Assembly: GCA_904063045.1 (NCBI GenBank)
Contig: CAJFCJ010000013.1
Coordinates: forward strand, 664,156-728,155
Direction: 5' to 3'
Length of the DNA stretch: 64,000 nt
Source of the DNA: Dimorphilus gyrociliatus
Lineage: Eukaryota > Annelida > Polychaeta > Dinophilidae
Below the pieces are notes generated by a model, which had not been told where the DNA came from, searched no databases, and saw nothing but the letters and a program-made list of their open reading frames with translations. This document shows positions 1-12,518 of this stretch, one piece after another. Each line of letters opens with the position of its first letter. Position 1 is the stretch's first letter. A program made the translations under genes and the position numbers.

Positions 1-1
1 A

Positions 2-283
2 CAAGACAAAAGCAGTACGGGTAAAGAGGACACAACACCCACCAACTCTTCTCCACCAAGAAACTCGCAAACTTCTCAGAGTAATGAATCAACACCGACA
101 AGACCGGTTCCAAGACCAAGGCCAAGACCAACTCCAGTTCCAGCTCCGAGATCTACCCCATCGTCGAGTTCGTCGGAATTGAACAAGAGTGACGAAACAA
201 AGAATAGGCCACCGTCGATTGACAAGAACAAGAATTTTCTAGCGGAAAAAAAGCTAAACAAAAGTCATGAAACTACTTTATAA
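2..283 (+). CDS. C-terminal end of a Pro/Ser/Thr-rich protein (partial)
   Basis: The frame starting at base 2 is open to a TAA at 281-283 and gives 93 residues; the gene begins outside the window. The visible part is low complexity: Ser/Thr/Asn-rich, then alternating Arg-Pro pairs (PVPRPRPRPTPVPAP), then a Ser run and a Lys/Asn-rich end. It has no recognisable fold and looks like a disordered tail. The Arg-Pro-Arg-Pro stretch could bind SH3 domains, but that is inference. Poly(A)-like AATAAA-type sequence follows within about 60 bases. I do not recognise the gene. Confidence 0.6.
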   Translation, partial: QDKSSTGKEDTTPTNSSPPRNSQTSQSNESTPTRPVPRPRPRPTPVPAPRSTPSSSSSELNKSDETKNRPPSIDKNKNFLAEKKLNKSHETTL

Positions 284-581
284 TAATAATATTGATAATT
301 AAAAAAAAAAAACAGAAAAAGAATAGAAAAAAAAATTATAAAATAAAGTACGTTTCTCTTTTTTTTATTTTTTATTTCCTTTCTTTTGTCGCATGCTATT
401 TCATTGTTGCTTTTTACTGTTTTTTTTTGTGAATATTTCGCGTCTTAAGTGTATATACACTATGTATATATATATTTCCTATTTTTCTCTCAAATAATGT
501 TTCTTTACGACTATAAAAGATGCGAATTAAATCAAAAAAAACATAAAAACAAAAAATTATAATAACGTTTATTTGAGGTAT

Positions 582-1857
582 TTATTTGTCCTTATCTTCC
601 TCGAAACGACCTTTTACGAGGTAGTCTTTTCCAATTCTCATCATAATTAACAGCCAATAAACCTGCATATTATAAAAAAAAGACTCTTTTATAGATTCTA
701 TATATATTTGTATTTGTTTGTTTGTTTGTTTGTTTGTTTGTTTTTTTTTGTAGAGTTTTATTTAAAAAATAATTACCTGAAAAAGGAGTAGTGATATACA
801 ACCAAAGTTGCATATGTAGGGTATTTTTCGAACGGTTTCGTATAATGTAAAACCGGCATAGTTTGCGTAACGATGATAAATATAGAAGAATATTCCAACT
901 CGAAATATTGCAAAGTTTGCAATTGTAAGTATACTAATGATCAAATACAGTTTAGTGTCTTTCTTACGAAGCTGTTAGGAGGTAGAAAAAAAAATATAGA
1001 CATATAAGGATTTCATTATATAAAATTATTAAAAGAGAAATTATTTTTAGAACCTTTTGTAAAATAGAGCGAAAGGCTATGAAAATCACCGGAACTTCAA
1101 ATAAGTAGAGACAGCCTACAAAGAAATCTCCTTTTCCATTTCTATACCACTACAAGTTTTACATCAATAATTTATAAGTCATGCTAAGAATAACTAGGGA
1201 AACGTATGTAAACAAATTGATTATGATAGGTATTACCAAAATAAATGGAAGGTATATTAGGGGGCAGATTAAATGATGTAGAGCCATCATTTTGTTCTTG
1301 AATAAGAATTTCTTTATTGCTTTTGATCGACTCAGAGTTTCATTTGATGGATCGGCGTACCAAAATGTTGAGTACATAGCGTAGATATCGTAATAGAAAT
1401 AGGGAAAGCAGAAAACTGCCCAGGACTGAGGTAGCCAATACCTGAGAAAGTGTATGATAACTCATGTATATACATCATTAAGAGTTATATAATTGTTAAT
1501 ACATGTTGTGATAAAATGGGTTAGTTACCTACGTGTCATTTATAATGTCTTGACTGATATTTTTCATAGTTAACAAACCAACGCAACAACTCATCAAAGC
1601 TTGCCAGGCGCCAACAAGCCTATAATAGAAAATCAGTTTACAAACTATTATGCTCTTACAATCTTCATTATCGCTCATTACCTTTCTGAAATTGAGCTGA
1701 CTTGAGCCTTGTTTAGACTTGAATACTTGGACAATGTTTGCGTAGAAAGAATATAGCAGGAGGAGAAAAAAAAAGCTCCACAAATCGGTTTTAAAAACTT
1801 ACTATACCATTCTAGTGATTCTTCATTGTTTATATTTTGCAAGCCGGACTGCGCCAT
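582..1857 (-). CDS. TLCD3A: TLC-domain membrane protein, TLCD3/FAM57-like
   Basis: Six exons join in phase: 1857-1682, 1619-1533, 1441-1237, 1149-1054, 971-777 and 662-582. The product has several hydrophobic segments and hallmarks of the TRAM/LAG1/CLN8 family. These are SERLVGAWQALM after the first helix, YDIYAMY, the MALHHL histidine pair, and a GKGDFFVGCLYLFEVPVIF block that corresponds to the RGDFFLGCL...EVSTPF block of TLCD3 proteins. TLCD3A/B are ER or plasma-membrane proteins linked to ceramide metabolism; a catalytic role here is inferred only from family. The C-terminus is short and charged (RFEEDKDK). The start ATG at 1857 is the first in the exon. The gene is divergent to the small gene at 2160. 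TLCD3A versus TLCD3B cannot be settled by eye. Confidence 0.8.
712..745. repeat. (TTTG)n microsatellite
   Basis: Tandem TTTG units run into a T tract inside the last intron of the TLCD3-like gene. Confidence 0.9.
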
Positions 1858-2159
1858 TTTACCATAGTAATTATGGCGACGCCAGGCGGAACAAGTTTTT
1901 CATCATTAACTTACAAGAAAATATTATCATCTATGCAAAACAATAGATTTTTACCAATATTCTAACAACTTTGCAGGGTATGGTAATAAAGATACTTGTC
2001 AAATATCCTCCTATCTGAAACAACCTACACTCTAATGACAACTTTCGCCTATTATCACTCAAATAAACAATATAATAAAGCTCTTTAGTTTTAACGTAAA
2101 TTTTACTTCTGCGCTTTTTGTTTTTACAGAAAAGCAAGTTGATCAAAGAACACTTTTCT

Positions 2160-2452
2160 ATGATGGATTGTAGAAAAGTTTGGACTGAGAATCACCTAGC
2201 AACGCATGGGGAACAAACGTCGAACTTAAAAGTGAACAAAAAAACAATAGTTGTAACTTGTCAGAAATCTCAATTGAAAACGCCCCAAAAACGATCAAAT
2301 ACGAATTTTAATAGAGAAGTAAGTTTCAATTAGTATTGTTTTTTATTTTTAAAAAAATGTTAAGCTTATTTAATTCATTTTTAAAGGATGATCATATTAA
2401 ACGAGCGCTTATCTCTTCTAAAAGAGTACCACCTTCTCTACATAATGGATAA
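2160..2452 (+). CDS. Small basic protein, 74 aa, unrecognised
   Basis: Two exons, 2160-2318 and 2387-2452, join through a GTAAGT donor and a TTTTTAAAG acceptor in phase 0, ending in TAA. The product starts MMDCRKVWTENHL, is rich in Lys, Thr, Asn and Gln, and ends KRVPPSLHNG. There is no signal peptide or membrane segment, and it looks disordered. A pyrimidine-rich acceptor (TTTTTACAG at 2121-2129) lies 31 bases upstream of the ATG, so an earlier 5' exon is likely and may be non-coding. It is head-to-head with the TLCD3-like gene about 300 bp away, suggesting a shared promoter. I do not recognise the family. Confidence 0.5.
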
Positions 2453-3004
2453 TAAGAATTTTTGTAAAGGTGAAGGTTATGCCAACACCTATATACATTT
2501 ATTTATATATTAATATAGACTAAAGGAGTTAAAGAGGTCTAAAAATTGCATTATTTATTTTAATAGTCAGCCTATTTACACAAAAATGACACTGTACCGT
2601 TATAAAAAACGTTTTAATGTTCAAATAAATAATTAAGGAAAGTCAATATGACCCATAAAATTCGTATAATAATTTCTAAGAATTGATAAAACGATGAATA
2701 TTATAAATTAATTAGCAAAATTTAAAAAATTATAGTCGAAAGAAAGTCTTTGTAAAGGGATATTTTAAACTATCAAAACTAATATTCAACGTTGAATTAA
2801 GTGCTAAAATTTTACAAACTTCATAGAATCTTAAATTAAAACTTTCCTATTCCTTTAATTAGTTATTGCAAAAGAGAAAAAAATCGCATATTATACGTTA
2901 ATTAGGTAAAAAAAAAAAGAAAATAGAATTAGTAACCTTTAAAAAAATAGCACTGTAAATGTGTAAAATACTGCAGAGTTTGCAGTTTATGTATGGAACA
3001 TATA

Positions 3005-3056
<52 letters not shown>

Positions 3057-4153
3057 GCATAAAGAAGGCAAACTTAATTAAATAACTTTCATTGTATTCT
3101 TTTGAAATATATCACGCTCATATTTAAAGTTACTCTTGGCTACTGCATGAACATTTTCTTTTATGAATTTTCTTCTTTTCCATCTTTTTTTGTGCTTTTG
3201 TTAAGGTATATTCGATATATATATATATATATATATAGTACAAATGATAATAAACAAAAAGAACCAATAATTACGACGTCTACTGTAGATGTGACGCGCG
3301 ATAAATTGCGAGCTAATCGATAGCGATTTGAACGAATGACCAAATTTGAACAAGAGGAAAATGGAACTTGATGAAGGTAGAATCAATATTGTAACATTTT
3401 GTAGGAGAATTGTCCTACTTAACCGAATAATAGGACTCTAATTAAACGAAAGTGACAAACAACTACAAATTGATAATAGTCGCTTTAATTTTTTCAAGGG
3501 AGTTGATTTTCAAGAAGATTGAATAGATTTTTTTTTTAGTTTTTAACTTGAAGGAATTAACTTCTTTGAACAAAGTCATTGCTACAAGTACATACATATA
3601 TTAGTATGTATACTGAATATACTGTATATATAATAGAGATAAAAGGGTAAAAAAGCAATAGATGCTTTTTTATATATTCTCTTTTAAGATAGTCTTTTTT
3701 TTTATCAGCTTTTAGAGAATATAAAATATACACTATATATACTGTATATTGTACTATAGATTATTCGCTTTTGGTACTTTTAGACGCTAATTCCCTAATT
3801 GTACAGAGAAGTAATGCATGGAAATTTACCCTAGATTTTTATGAAATGATTACTAATTGCGATTTGCAAAGGGATAGCTTTAAATCAACCTTTAAACAAA
3901 AAACAGTTACATTTCTTTAGTGAGCCCTAGGGGGCGTGGAGCCAGCTTCTTGCTGATTGGTCGTAAAAGTTTTCCGTCATTTTTTTCCCGCCTTTAATAA
4001 AATCTAGTTGATCGTTTTCTCATTTATTTTGAGTCAATCGGTTGATTTTTCTAGTTGAGGTAACTCATCATTCGTCATTCTACCTTAGTTATCATTCCGA
4101 TAATATTTATCGTTTTTCGTATCCTAACAAGCTGATATCGATCACATTAACAA
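2453..4153. other. AT-rich intergenic region
   Basis: No supported gene. It holds an AT dinucleotide run at about 3001-3054, a shorter one near 3217-3237, and three copies of ATACWGTAT (near 3003, 3620 and 3739). The last 250 bases have higher GC, including AGGGGGCGTGG near 3930 and a GATTGG CCAAT-type box near 3955. They look like the promoter of the gene at 4154. Confidence 0.6.
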
Positions 4154-4680
4154 ATGGAAACTGCAATAGCCTTATTCATCTTCTTAGCATCCTTTATTAT
4201 TGGGAATATGATTTTGGCTTTGTCTCTATTTATTCCGCTCAACAAGTACTCGAATACTCAGGAGGAAGCTCTCCACAGGACCATTTTGGCTATGGCTGTT
4301 GTAGTTCTTGTCGAGGTAGTTGTATATTACTGAAATTTTCAACTTTTAAGAAACAATTCTCTCTTTCAGGGACTAATATGCCACTGTCCATGCAAAAGTA
4401 AATTATGATTTTTAATACTATGAAATTAACTATTCTATATTCTTAATCAGTTTACAACTTTCTTTTTTTTACTCTTTGCACAATCAAAGTTATCAAGTTA
4501 GTAAAACGCTTTCTAGGAAGAGAAGAGGGTAAAATTTTAAGTAATAAATAGTAAACCTAACAAAATCATATATATCATTTTGCACTTACAGAAATTGTTA
4601 TTGAAGCCGACCAGACAGTTGTTCTTACCGGAAAATCGAGCAAAGATGCCCCGGCTACCGTTAATGAAGACCGTCTGTAA
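4154..4680 (+). CDS. Small two-TM membrane protein, unrecognised
   Basis: Four exons (4154-4315, 4370-4397, 4490-4528, 4592-4680) join in phase; two are very short (28 and 39 nt). The product is about 105 aa. An N-terminal hydrophobic helix follows METAIALFIFLA, then comes a short polar loop (NKYSNTQEE). A second helix (TILAMAVVVLVEGLI) runs into a Cys cluster CHCPCK, which could be palmitoylated. A basic juxtamembrane KLVKRF is followed by an acidic tail. It may be a cell-surface or endomembrane adaptor, but no family is recognised. The exon phases and the clean stop argue that it is real. Confidence 0.6.
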
Positions 4681-4961
4681 ATTACAACAAAAGGGTTTTG
4701 AATTCTAAAGAAGTCTTATGGTTTAACGTAATATTTTAGTTTAGAATAGACTAGACTCTTTTAATACTTTAAATTGTTATATATAATTATCTACAGTATA
4801 AAATTTATACTAATATATGTATATATATATATATACAGTATATTTATATAAAGACATATATATCGTGTGCTGATCGTAGAATATGAGTTACAAAGAAAAT
4901 ACACTTTCTAAAAATTAATTTCCTGTTTTTATCTCTAATCCTATTAAGACTGGATACAATT

Positions 4962-5183
4962 TTAAATTAAAAACTCTTCTATTTGTTGTATAATTCTAGA
5001 GACGGTACTAATTAGTTCTTGGGTGATAGCTGAGTTTTTTTCTATAAAACGAATTTCCATATTTCCATATGTAATGATAGAAAATCTCATCTTTACTCGG
5101 GAAACAAATGATTTAGAGTTTAGAACAAAAATTTTGACAGCTCTTATGTCAATTAGCTTTATTATTTTATATATTTGACCCAA
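4962..5183 (-). CDS. Unassigned 70-codon open frame, possible terminal exon
   Basis: An open frame on the minus strand begins just after a CAG acceptor (AACGAACGT, about 5193) and ends in a stop at 4962. The sequence (IRAVKIFVLNSK, MEIRFIEKNSA, STVSRIIQQIEEFL) is compositionally protein-like, with a predicted amphipathic helix at the end. It does not join in phase to the membrane-protein gene whose stop codon is at 5471. No start or upstream exon is found with confidence. It could be a chance frame. Confidence 0.2.
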   Translation of the reverse strand: MGQIYKIIKLIDIRAVKIFVLNSKSFVSRVKMRFSIITYGNMEIRFIEKNSAITQELISTVSRIIQQIEEFLI

Positions 5184-5470
5184 ACGTTCGTTCTGTATGA
5201 TTATTCTAAAAGATTTTCTCTCATCATTTTAGTATGTCAGTCCTTGACTTTTCTAATATTTTATTTATGCTATTTCACATACATTAAGAATAAAATTTTC
5301 ACATCTAATGTACTACATTCCTACAGTTTACAACAAGAACGTTCAATTCCTCTCTAATTACAGATAAATACGTTTTATATATACTGTACGATATTTTTGC
5401 ATATTGTTTTTTACACAATGGAGATTGATAGTTTTCTCTTTGAAAATAAAAATAAGAAAATTCGTCCTTT

Positions 5471-7732
5471 CTAACTCCTTTTCATGATCATCGAAACTTC
5501 TTCATCCTCGAAGTTATCGACTTCATCGATATAGTCATATTCGTTTTCGTAATCATAATCGTCATCAATTGTGGCTCTCTCCGGTATGTCATTATTTACA
5601 GCAATCGAATTCGATTCTGTAATTAGTTAAGAATTTAATAAGTTAATCCGCTTAGGAATCTGATACTTACGATTCTTTGTCTCAATCTCCGTACTCTTAG
5701 TGTTCGTGTTAGTTTCTTTGATAAATGAATTTAGATCTTCACGGCGGGGTAGAATATCAAAACTTCTTCGACGATGGATGGAAGTCTCTAAAACTCTTCT
5801 CTCTTCAAAGGCCGAATCTATTTTAAGTAAAATTTTGCATTTTTATTGTAAAAACCATTATCAAAGTAACAAAATTTTGCGTTGTAAACAAACCAGTTGT
5901 TGCCGAATTTTCTAATTTAACTATTTATATAAAATAAATAAAAAGTAATCAATTAATTAATAAATAAAAAAAATTCTTAACCATTCATATCTGATATTTC
6001 TGAATGAAAATCCTCCCACTTTCTTTCGTAACTTTCATCTAAATAGAAGGAATTTATTTATAGTTAGGGAATTGTTTATAGTAGCTATATTTTGTATATT
6101 TTACCAGAGAAATCAACTGAATTTAGGCTACCTGGAACGTATTTTTTCATATAATCTACGAAATAAAAATTCAAAATTTCTATTAGTTATGTTTTTTAAA
6201 GGGCTTTCATTAAAAAAAAGAAGAAAACCCGTCAATTTCACTCCCAATGCAATTGTTCTTCGGCGTTGTCCTTTTGATACTTTTCCTCCGGAAGTCAAGA
6301 GTATTAGTCCTATAGCAGAAAAAAAGATTCGTGTATTTTTTGTCAAAGTTTTTACAAATACTCTATCTCTTTAATAACCAGATGATTTTACGTAGTCGTC
6401 GAAGGCCTGGATTTTTTCAAGGATCTTCTCCTCAGTTGGATTCTGCTTTCCGGAAGCCGAAGCTGGAGAATAACGATGAGGAAAAGAATTTTTAACTTTA
6501 CAAGAATTTCTTATGAACGAACCTTTTGCATTGAATATTTCATGGCCGCTCTCTCTTCCTCCTTTCATTTCTTCATCAGCTCTTCTTTCTAAAAAGAAAA
6601 AGAAGTAAAATACGTCATGTCCCAAGAAATGCTATGTTTAGCTAACCGTCTGAAGGTGGCTTATATTCGAGATCACTTCTTCGTGTTGCAACTCTTTGAG
6701 CGTTCGTTACCTTTTTTAGAGGGATCGGACCTGTTTATAAAAGATGAAAAAAGTAACTATTTTATCCTTTTTTTCCTTTGCAACTTACAATGTATGATAT
6801 TTCGTTCTCGAGAGATGTTTAAGGGATTGTTTCTCATAGCTTTTCTCACATTTTTGTCATTCAATCTTCTATTTCCGTCTGAAATATTTGATTTCGGGTT
6901 ACGATCATGGATGCTTCCGATCATAAATGACGTACCTTCATCAGGAGCAAGTCTTTCTGACATTGCTGTTGCTTTTGTGTAACGTTCCTTATTGTTCCAT
7001 GAAGCTTTCATTATCTCATTAAAAAATTCCTTGTTGGGCCATACAGTTTCCGCAGAATTTTTGCGGCCGCCTTTCCCGACTGGTGAAAATATATTATATT
7101 CTCTAGCATTATTCGAAAGAGCCTGAATCGAAGTAGGGGTCTCGTATCGAGGATCAAAAGCGGATCTGATCGTTGTATTTGTCCTTCTGACAGTTGGATA
7201 CAGCGAATAATCTTCTCTACCCCTTCTTATAGCTCCATGTCTGCTCGTAAAGAACAGGCTTTAAATTAGGACATCTATAATGAGTTTTAAGTAATTACTC
7301 TCGAGCCAACGAAGAGGAAGAAGACGATGTCGATGACAATGACGAAGATGACGATGACAATGATGCAGAAGAAGGTAAGGGAAGAGGTAATTTCTCATCA
7401 ACTTTTTTCTTTTTCTGTTTTTCCTTAGCTAATAAAATTTACAAGATGAGATTAAGATTAGGGTCGAAAACTGATTATTCTTAATTAACATACGTTTGTC
7501 ATCTTTTCGAACTTTCAGCATGTAGTGGTAGGCAATCACCTTAAGAAGTTATAACAACATGTAAACCGATTACACGATTGTAATAAAGGATACAAACTTC
7601 AAGTGTCAAAGCCAGCAATAAACCCACTATTGTAACAATTTTTGAGCTTGAAGAACTATAGGATACCATATAGAAAATATATATAAGAAAGAAGTGTACG
7701 ATCAACCATGCCATGACACACATCACTCGCAT
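5471..7732 (-). CDS. Multi-exon membrane protein with disordered cytoplasmic tail
   Basis: Eleven exons join without a phase conflict: 7732(or earlier)-7574, 7539-7494, 7428-7299, 7240-6936, 6588-6523, 6462-6379, 6309-6229, 6155-6105, 6038-5982, 5817-5671 and 5616-5471. The modelled part is about 423 aa. The start is two hydrophobic helices (MAWLIVHFFLIYIFYMV; VGLLLALTLEVCILYY), then a basic segment with a Lys run. A serine-rich linker follows, then a region with conserved-looking blocks (SAFDPRYETPTS, ETVWPNKEFFNEIM, KASWNNKERY). The C-terminus is strongly acidic (DDDYDYENEYDY). The reading frame seems to continue upstream of 7732 through an AAACAG acceptor, so more exons, perhaps more helices, probably lie at 7.8-8.1 kb. 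I do not recognise the family. Confidence 0.6.
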
Positions 7733-8099
7733 GATGATTTCCCTAGTATCTGTTTTAAAAAAGAAAAAAAATTAATTAATCGGTTTATCCAAAGTAAAAC
7801 TTAACTTGATCAACTAATCGATCAACAGAGTCCGAGTTCAATGACGTCTTCTTTTCGAAGATTCTATTCTTATTGTGACTAAAGCATGTTAAGATTATAT
7901 TGGAGATTATTTAAAATTATATATGAAAAAAATTATTTATCTTACGAATCTGTTTAAGATTGATCTTCACTTTCGAGCCGAGTAGACCTGAATGATATTG
8001 TCTTCGCTAATAGTCTTGACAGTTTCTAAGAAGGATAAGACGGAATCAAATTTATGATATTTTCTAAACCAATCACCAATTAGTTTGTAGCGCCACCAT

Positions 8100-8767
8100 T
8101 CAACATTAATATTTATATTTTTGCGATATTATTGACAAGTTATAAAGCTATGTTCCCTCTATAATTTTTTAATTTTAAGTAAAATCTTTGTTATTTAGCA
8201 TTTCCTTCCGATTTCGTTTTCATCCTAGAAAAATACACTTTACTAATTGTTTTTATTATCACTTTTCCTCTTGTCGAATAGTTAATTACCTTAAAACACT
8301 AAATATACTTTACACTTTATATGGCTACAGTACTTTTTCTTTCGTAAAGTCAATATTTCTGTAAAACAAAAAGAGACAACTACAATATACACGTATTTAT
8401 ATATACCAATAATATAAAGACTAGCAAACAAGTCAACGTAATTTTTTGCGCGGGAAAAATAATAGAAGAAGAATAGATTTTCTATATTTCGAACATTCTC
8501 TTCTCTTTTACTTTTCACCTGACAAACGCTATCATTAACTAGAAAAAAACTTTTTTACAATTTATTAATCTTTATAAAAATATAAATGTTATCAACAATA
8601 TAGTTTTAAATTAGGAAGAATTATAATCTACAATAAATTTAGCCAATCACAACCGATACTATTTGCACGTGATCAGGAAACTTCTTTATTCGCATAGACG
8701 TTTATAAAATGAGAAAATTAATTTTTGAAACAAAATAAGTTTAAAAGAAGAATTTACTTTTTTTTAG
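8100..8767. other. AT-rich region, no firm gene
   Basis: A 75-codon minus-strand frame (8291-8518) has a hydrophobic stretch and could include a 5' exon of the neighbouring membrane-protein gene, but no phase-consistent join was found. A GCACGTGATC E-box lies near 8667. Confidence 0.3.
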
Positions 8768-9011
8768 AAACTGTAGATATTTCTAAGTTGGAATTGAGAA
8801 GATTTAATGATGACACGGAAATTGATATTTATGGAGGTAAGTTTTCAAGAATGTCGGTGACACTGCTCAGAGCCCTGTCATATGTGCATATATATACAGT
8901 TGATATAAAATATTCTATCCAATAAAATGACAGATAAAAAATCCCAAGCGGGATGGAATATAAAAGCGACAATAAATGGATTATCGGTGATGTCAAATAT
9001 CTGTTCACAGG
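8768..9011 (+). pseudogene. VIAAT/SLC32-like N-terminal exon fragment
   Basis: Two exon-like pieces join in phase 1: about 8768-8851 (reading TVDISKLELRRF...IDIYG, closed by GTAAGT) and 8937-9011 (opened by ATGACAG). The second reads DKKSQAGWNIKATINGL. This aligns with the conserved AGWNVTNAIQGMF motif at the first helix of vesicular inhibitory amino acid transporters, including the upstream Asp-Lys. After SVMSNICSQ the similarity to GLPYAI is lost. I find no exons for the remaining ten helices in the next 3 kb on the plus strand, and no convincing start codon. The best reading is a fragment or decayed copy. A real gene with very long introns is not excluded. Confidence 0.3.
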
Positions 9012-12000
9012 TCAGAGAATCATAGTAAACGTTAATGAATACAAAAATAAGTTTCTAGTATGATTATCATCAAGGTCAAATATAGTAATTCCAGCAATTG
9101 TACAAAACAATGCAAATAGTAGATGACTGTGTTATAAGAATCGGTTAGATATAAAATATACAAATAGGATTACAACATATCTTTTGTATATAAGTGAAGA
9201 GAGAAAAAATTAAATACGAATATTAGATAATAATTTAATAAGACAATATAGTAACCTTTTTCCTAAAACAAAAAAAAATCATGTTAAATATCAGAAAATT
9301 TCATTTGTGTTTATTTAAATACGATTACTTTGTCAAATTATAAATTAGTAGGAATGAATATAAATTATGTTTAATAAAAAAGAGAAAGAGAATAATTGAA
9401 GAATAAAAGAATGTTCTTGTTCTTTATATTCTTATTATTAAAAAAAATAATTAATTGTAACACTAGATAGATATTTTTTCAGGTCATATCTAAATCAAAT
9501 AATTAAGAAAAATTAGCTTTTTGAGATTAATACCACGACTAATCCGATGTCTAATAAAGGAGAACTGTATGGAAAGCGTACAACAGCAATATATGCGTTT
9601 ATTATACAGTAGTTGTAAACCGTATATAATTTTCTTTAGAATGTTGTTTTATATCAATTGAGTATTTTACTTTGATGAATTATATCAAGATTATTCTTAA
9701 ACAGATGCTTAGTTATTATAATGTTTCAATAGTACTTGAAGAAAATTAAAAAATCTTTCGCCAATAAAATGTTATATAATTTAACCTTATTTCCCTATTT
9801 AAGGGGAGGGGAGGGGAGAGGAAGATGTTTCTCCTTGTTAAAAAGTTTTTCTATTCAATTACTTATTTAAAAAATTATCCTTTATCTTCTTACAATAACA
9901 ATAATAGATTGTAATAATCCTATTGTAAAGTCATATATATATATTGTCTAAAAATATAAAATATAAAATTTCCGTTTTTAAAGGGGAAAAATATTTTTAA
10001 ACTATTAAACTTTATAAAAAATTAAATATTTAATAACCATTGATAACTTGTTAAAATTTTCTTTTACTTAAATACTTAATTAAGCCTTATATTCAGCATA
10101 TATTGATATTTTGCCAAGCCAATACATAGAACTTTAATATTTTTGGAAAAAATTTTCTTTCAGAATAATGGTCTTTTAGTCTATTATATTTTCTATTCTC
10201 TTTAAAAGCTAAGCATATCTATTATCCTATTTCCGTATATTACTTACTGCATGCTAAAAAACATGTTTTCATTTACCGTTTCTTTTGTATGCTCACTTTC
10301 TATTTTTTTTTACATCATATGACGTATAGTTAGATGTAATTTTATGGGAAAAGAGAAAAAATGACCTTATAGAATTTTAGAAAATTAACTCTTTGGTGTC
10401 AAATATGATCACTTTTTGCAATTAGGTTAATTTTCTTACAGTTAATTTTCTTTTGAACTATTAAATTGGTCATGAAACGGCCTAAATATCGAGTAATTCA
10501 TTTTATTATTTAAAAAAAAGCTTATTCGACTGAAATCTATCAATAGATTTCTGCCAAGTAATCGAATTATGAAAATTATTGATCAAGTTTATGATTTAAA
10601 CCGACAGATGGAGCATATAGAATAAAAAGATAGTAAAGAGAAAATGAAAATAGGGATGGAAAACAAATAAACAGGTTCTGGTTGGGAGAAGGGAAATAAA
10701 CGTTAATACAAGTTTTGTTTAGAAGCTATTGTTATAAATAAGGGTATTGTATTACCGATTGATATATTGGAATTCGATGACAACCCGCAGCCCCATCTGC
10801 GAGAAGATACAAATCTGTAAAAACGGCTTGTGGTCTAATATTAATTAAAAAACAGCAGCGGTCAATAAGACATTAAATATTTCACAAACAAAGAAAAAAC
10901 AATATAGGACAAAGAATTTATTGTTTAAAAAATGTAAATTTCAATCTTCTACGATTATTCATTTGATCATTCAAAAAATTATTCTTGACATTTATTTAAA
11001 TTAAAAAACACAATATACTTATACTGTATATACACTAAAACATATACAGTAGCTCCAATTGGAAATGTTCACGTACAGTGAAATTAATCTTTTTTTAATG
11101 TTATTCAGGCCTGAATACGGTATATACAGTATGTTCCTCTCATTTTATGAATTTTAAGTACAATAATAATTACTATTTTTTTTTTATCTTTAAAAGAGTA
11201 TTTCTAAATTTGTTATTAATTGTTACGAAATTCAAGGAGCTAATAAATTGTACTCATAGATTATAGAGAATAAGGGCAAGGTTGTAATCAGTTTACTCTA
11301 TAGACTTAACTTCTGAGAAGTGTAAAAGAAAGTTTTTAAAGTTATGATAGCTGATAAAATAATAAATAACTTCGTTTCTGATATGTCTATTACACGACAA
11401 TCCTTAGAAGTGCATTTGACTAATTGTTTTTCTAAAAATATAATGCGGTATATCCCAGAATCAATTTATGTAATAATGCATATATACTTATCTATATATA
11501 CAGTATATAAATATATATACTGTTATAAATAGAATTTTTTATAATAATTTTGTGAAATCAACAGTATTTTCAAGATAATAGCGAAAAGCATAAACGCGTG
11601 CATTTAAGTGTATATTTTCTGAAGTATTTATTATGTAAGATGTAAAAAAGTAATAATATAACATCTATTGTTTCTTATGAGAGTATTAGATGAAGAGACT
11701 TATGTTAGAGGTATAATACGCTGTTGGGGAGGATAAATGTTCTTGTATATTATTTAGCAATTAGCTTTTTTTGTTTATGTACAGAGTCAATAGAGTGGAC
11801 TATGATATTGCGTCAAATATGATTACGTGTACATATGCTGTGTCCTTAGAATAGATTGCCTTCTTACTATGTTTGAGTTTAGAGCCAAGCCTATACTAGC
11901 TCTTATAATTACTCCTATAAAGCATTACCATTGTATGTAAGATAATACAAGAAAGCGTAAAATATCTGCTCTATATCGAGCAAATATATCGTCTGCTTTA

Positions 12001-12518
12001 GTCTTCTTCGTCTTCTTCTAATATACCTTTTCTATTTTATACTCTTTTTCCATAAAATTTACTCAATCATAGGCCGAATGTTTTTCACATTTATACTTTA
12101 GTTTAAAACAAAAAAGGTGACATTAAAGGTAAATAAATTAGAAAATAATAAAAAAGACGAGACAGGAACAAAAAGTTACAAACCAACTTTTAACGACAAT
12201 CGAACGTGTATATAAGAAAAAGGTGAATTGATTTATTAATTGTTTTTTAGTATACTGTATATAGGTATTTTTTCTCAAGTAAAATGTATGTATCTCTGTG
12301 CATACGCATAGAGAGTTGATATAAATATTATTTAAATGGGTACTTTTTCTCTTATGGACGGATAGTGATATATTATATAAAAACATCGGGATGTAATTGA
12401 TTACGTGCAAAATTTTTGCCTCTTCATAGTCGAATAAAACAAAGAAAAAATATAAAAAAGAAGCATCCTTATGCGGTTTCGAATATCATTCTAATTTATG
12501 TTCGAAATAGGAAGTTAA
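9012..12518. other. AT-rich intergenic region, about 3.5 kb
   Basis: No phase-consistent gene is seen on either strand. It contains several ATACWGTAT copies (near 11021, 11126, 11498 and 12252) and a G-rich run GGGGAGGGGAGGGGAGAGG near 9804-9822. A short isolated open stretch near 10760-10851 ends in TAA. Confidence 0.5.

Noticed and set aside
3001-3054. AT repeat considered as a replication origin or transposon end
   Set aside because: Simple dinucleotide expansion with no flanking target duplication or inverted repeat beyond the AT run itself.
7310-7375. Plus-strand acidic run (EEEDDVDDNDEDDDD)
   Set aside because: The minus strand reads a serine run that joins both neighbouring exons in phase, so the acidic reading is the shadow.
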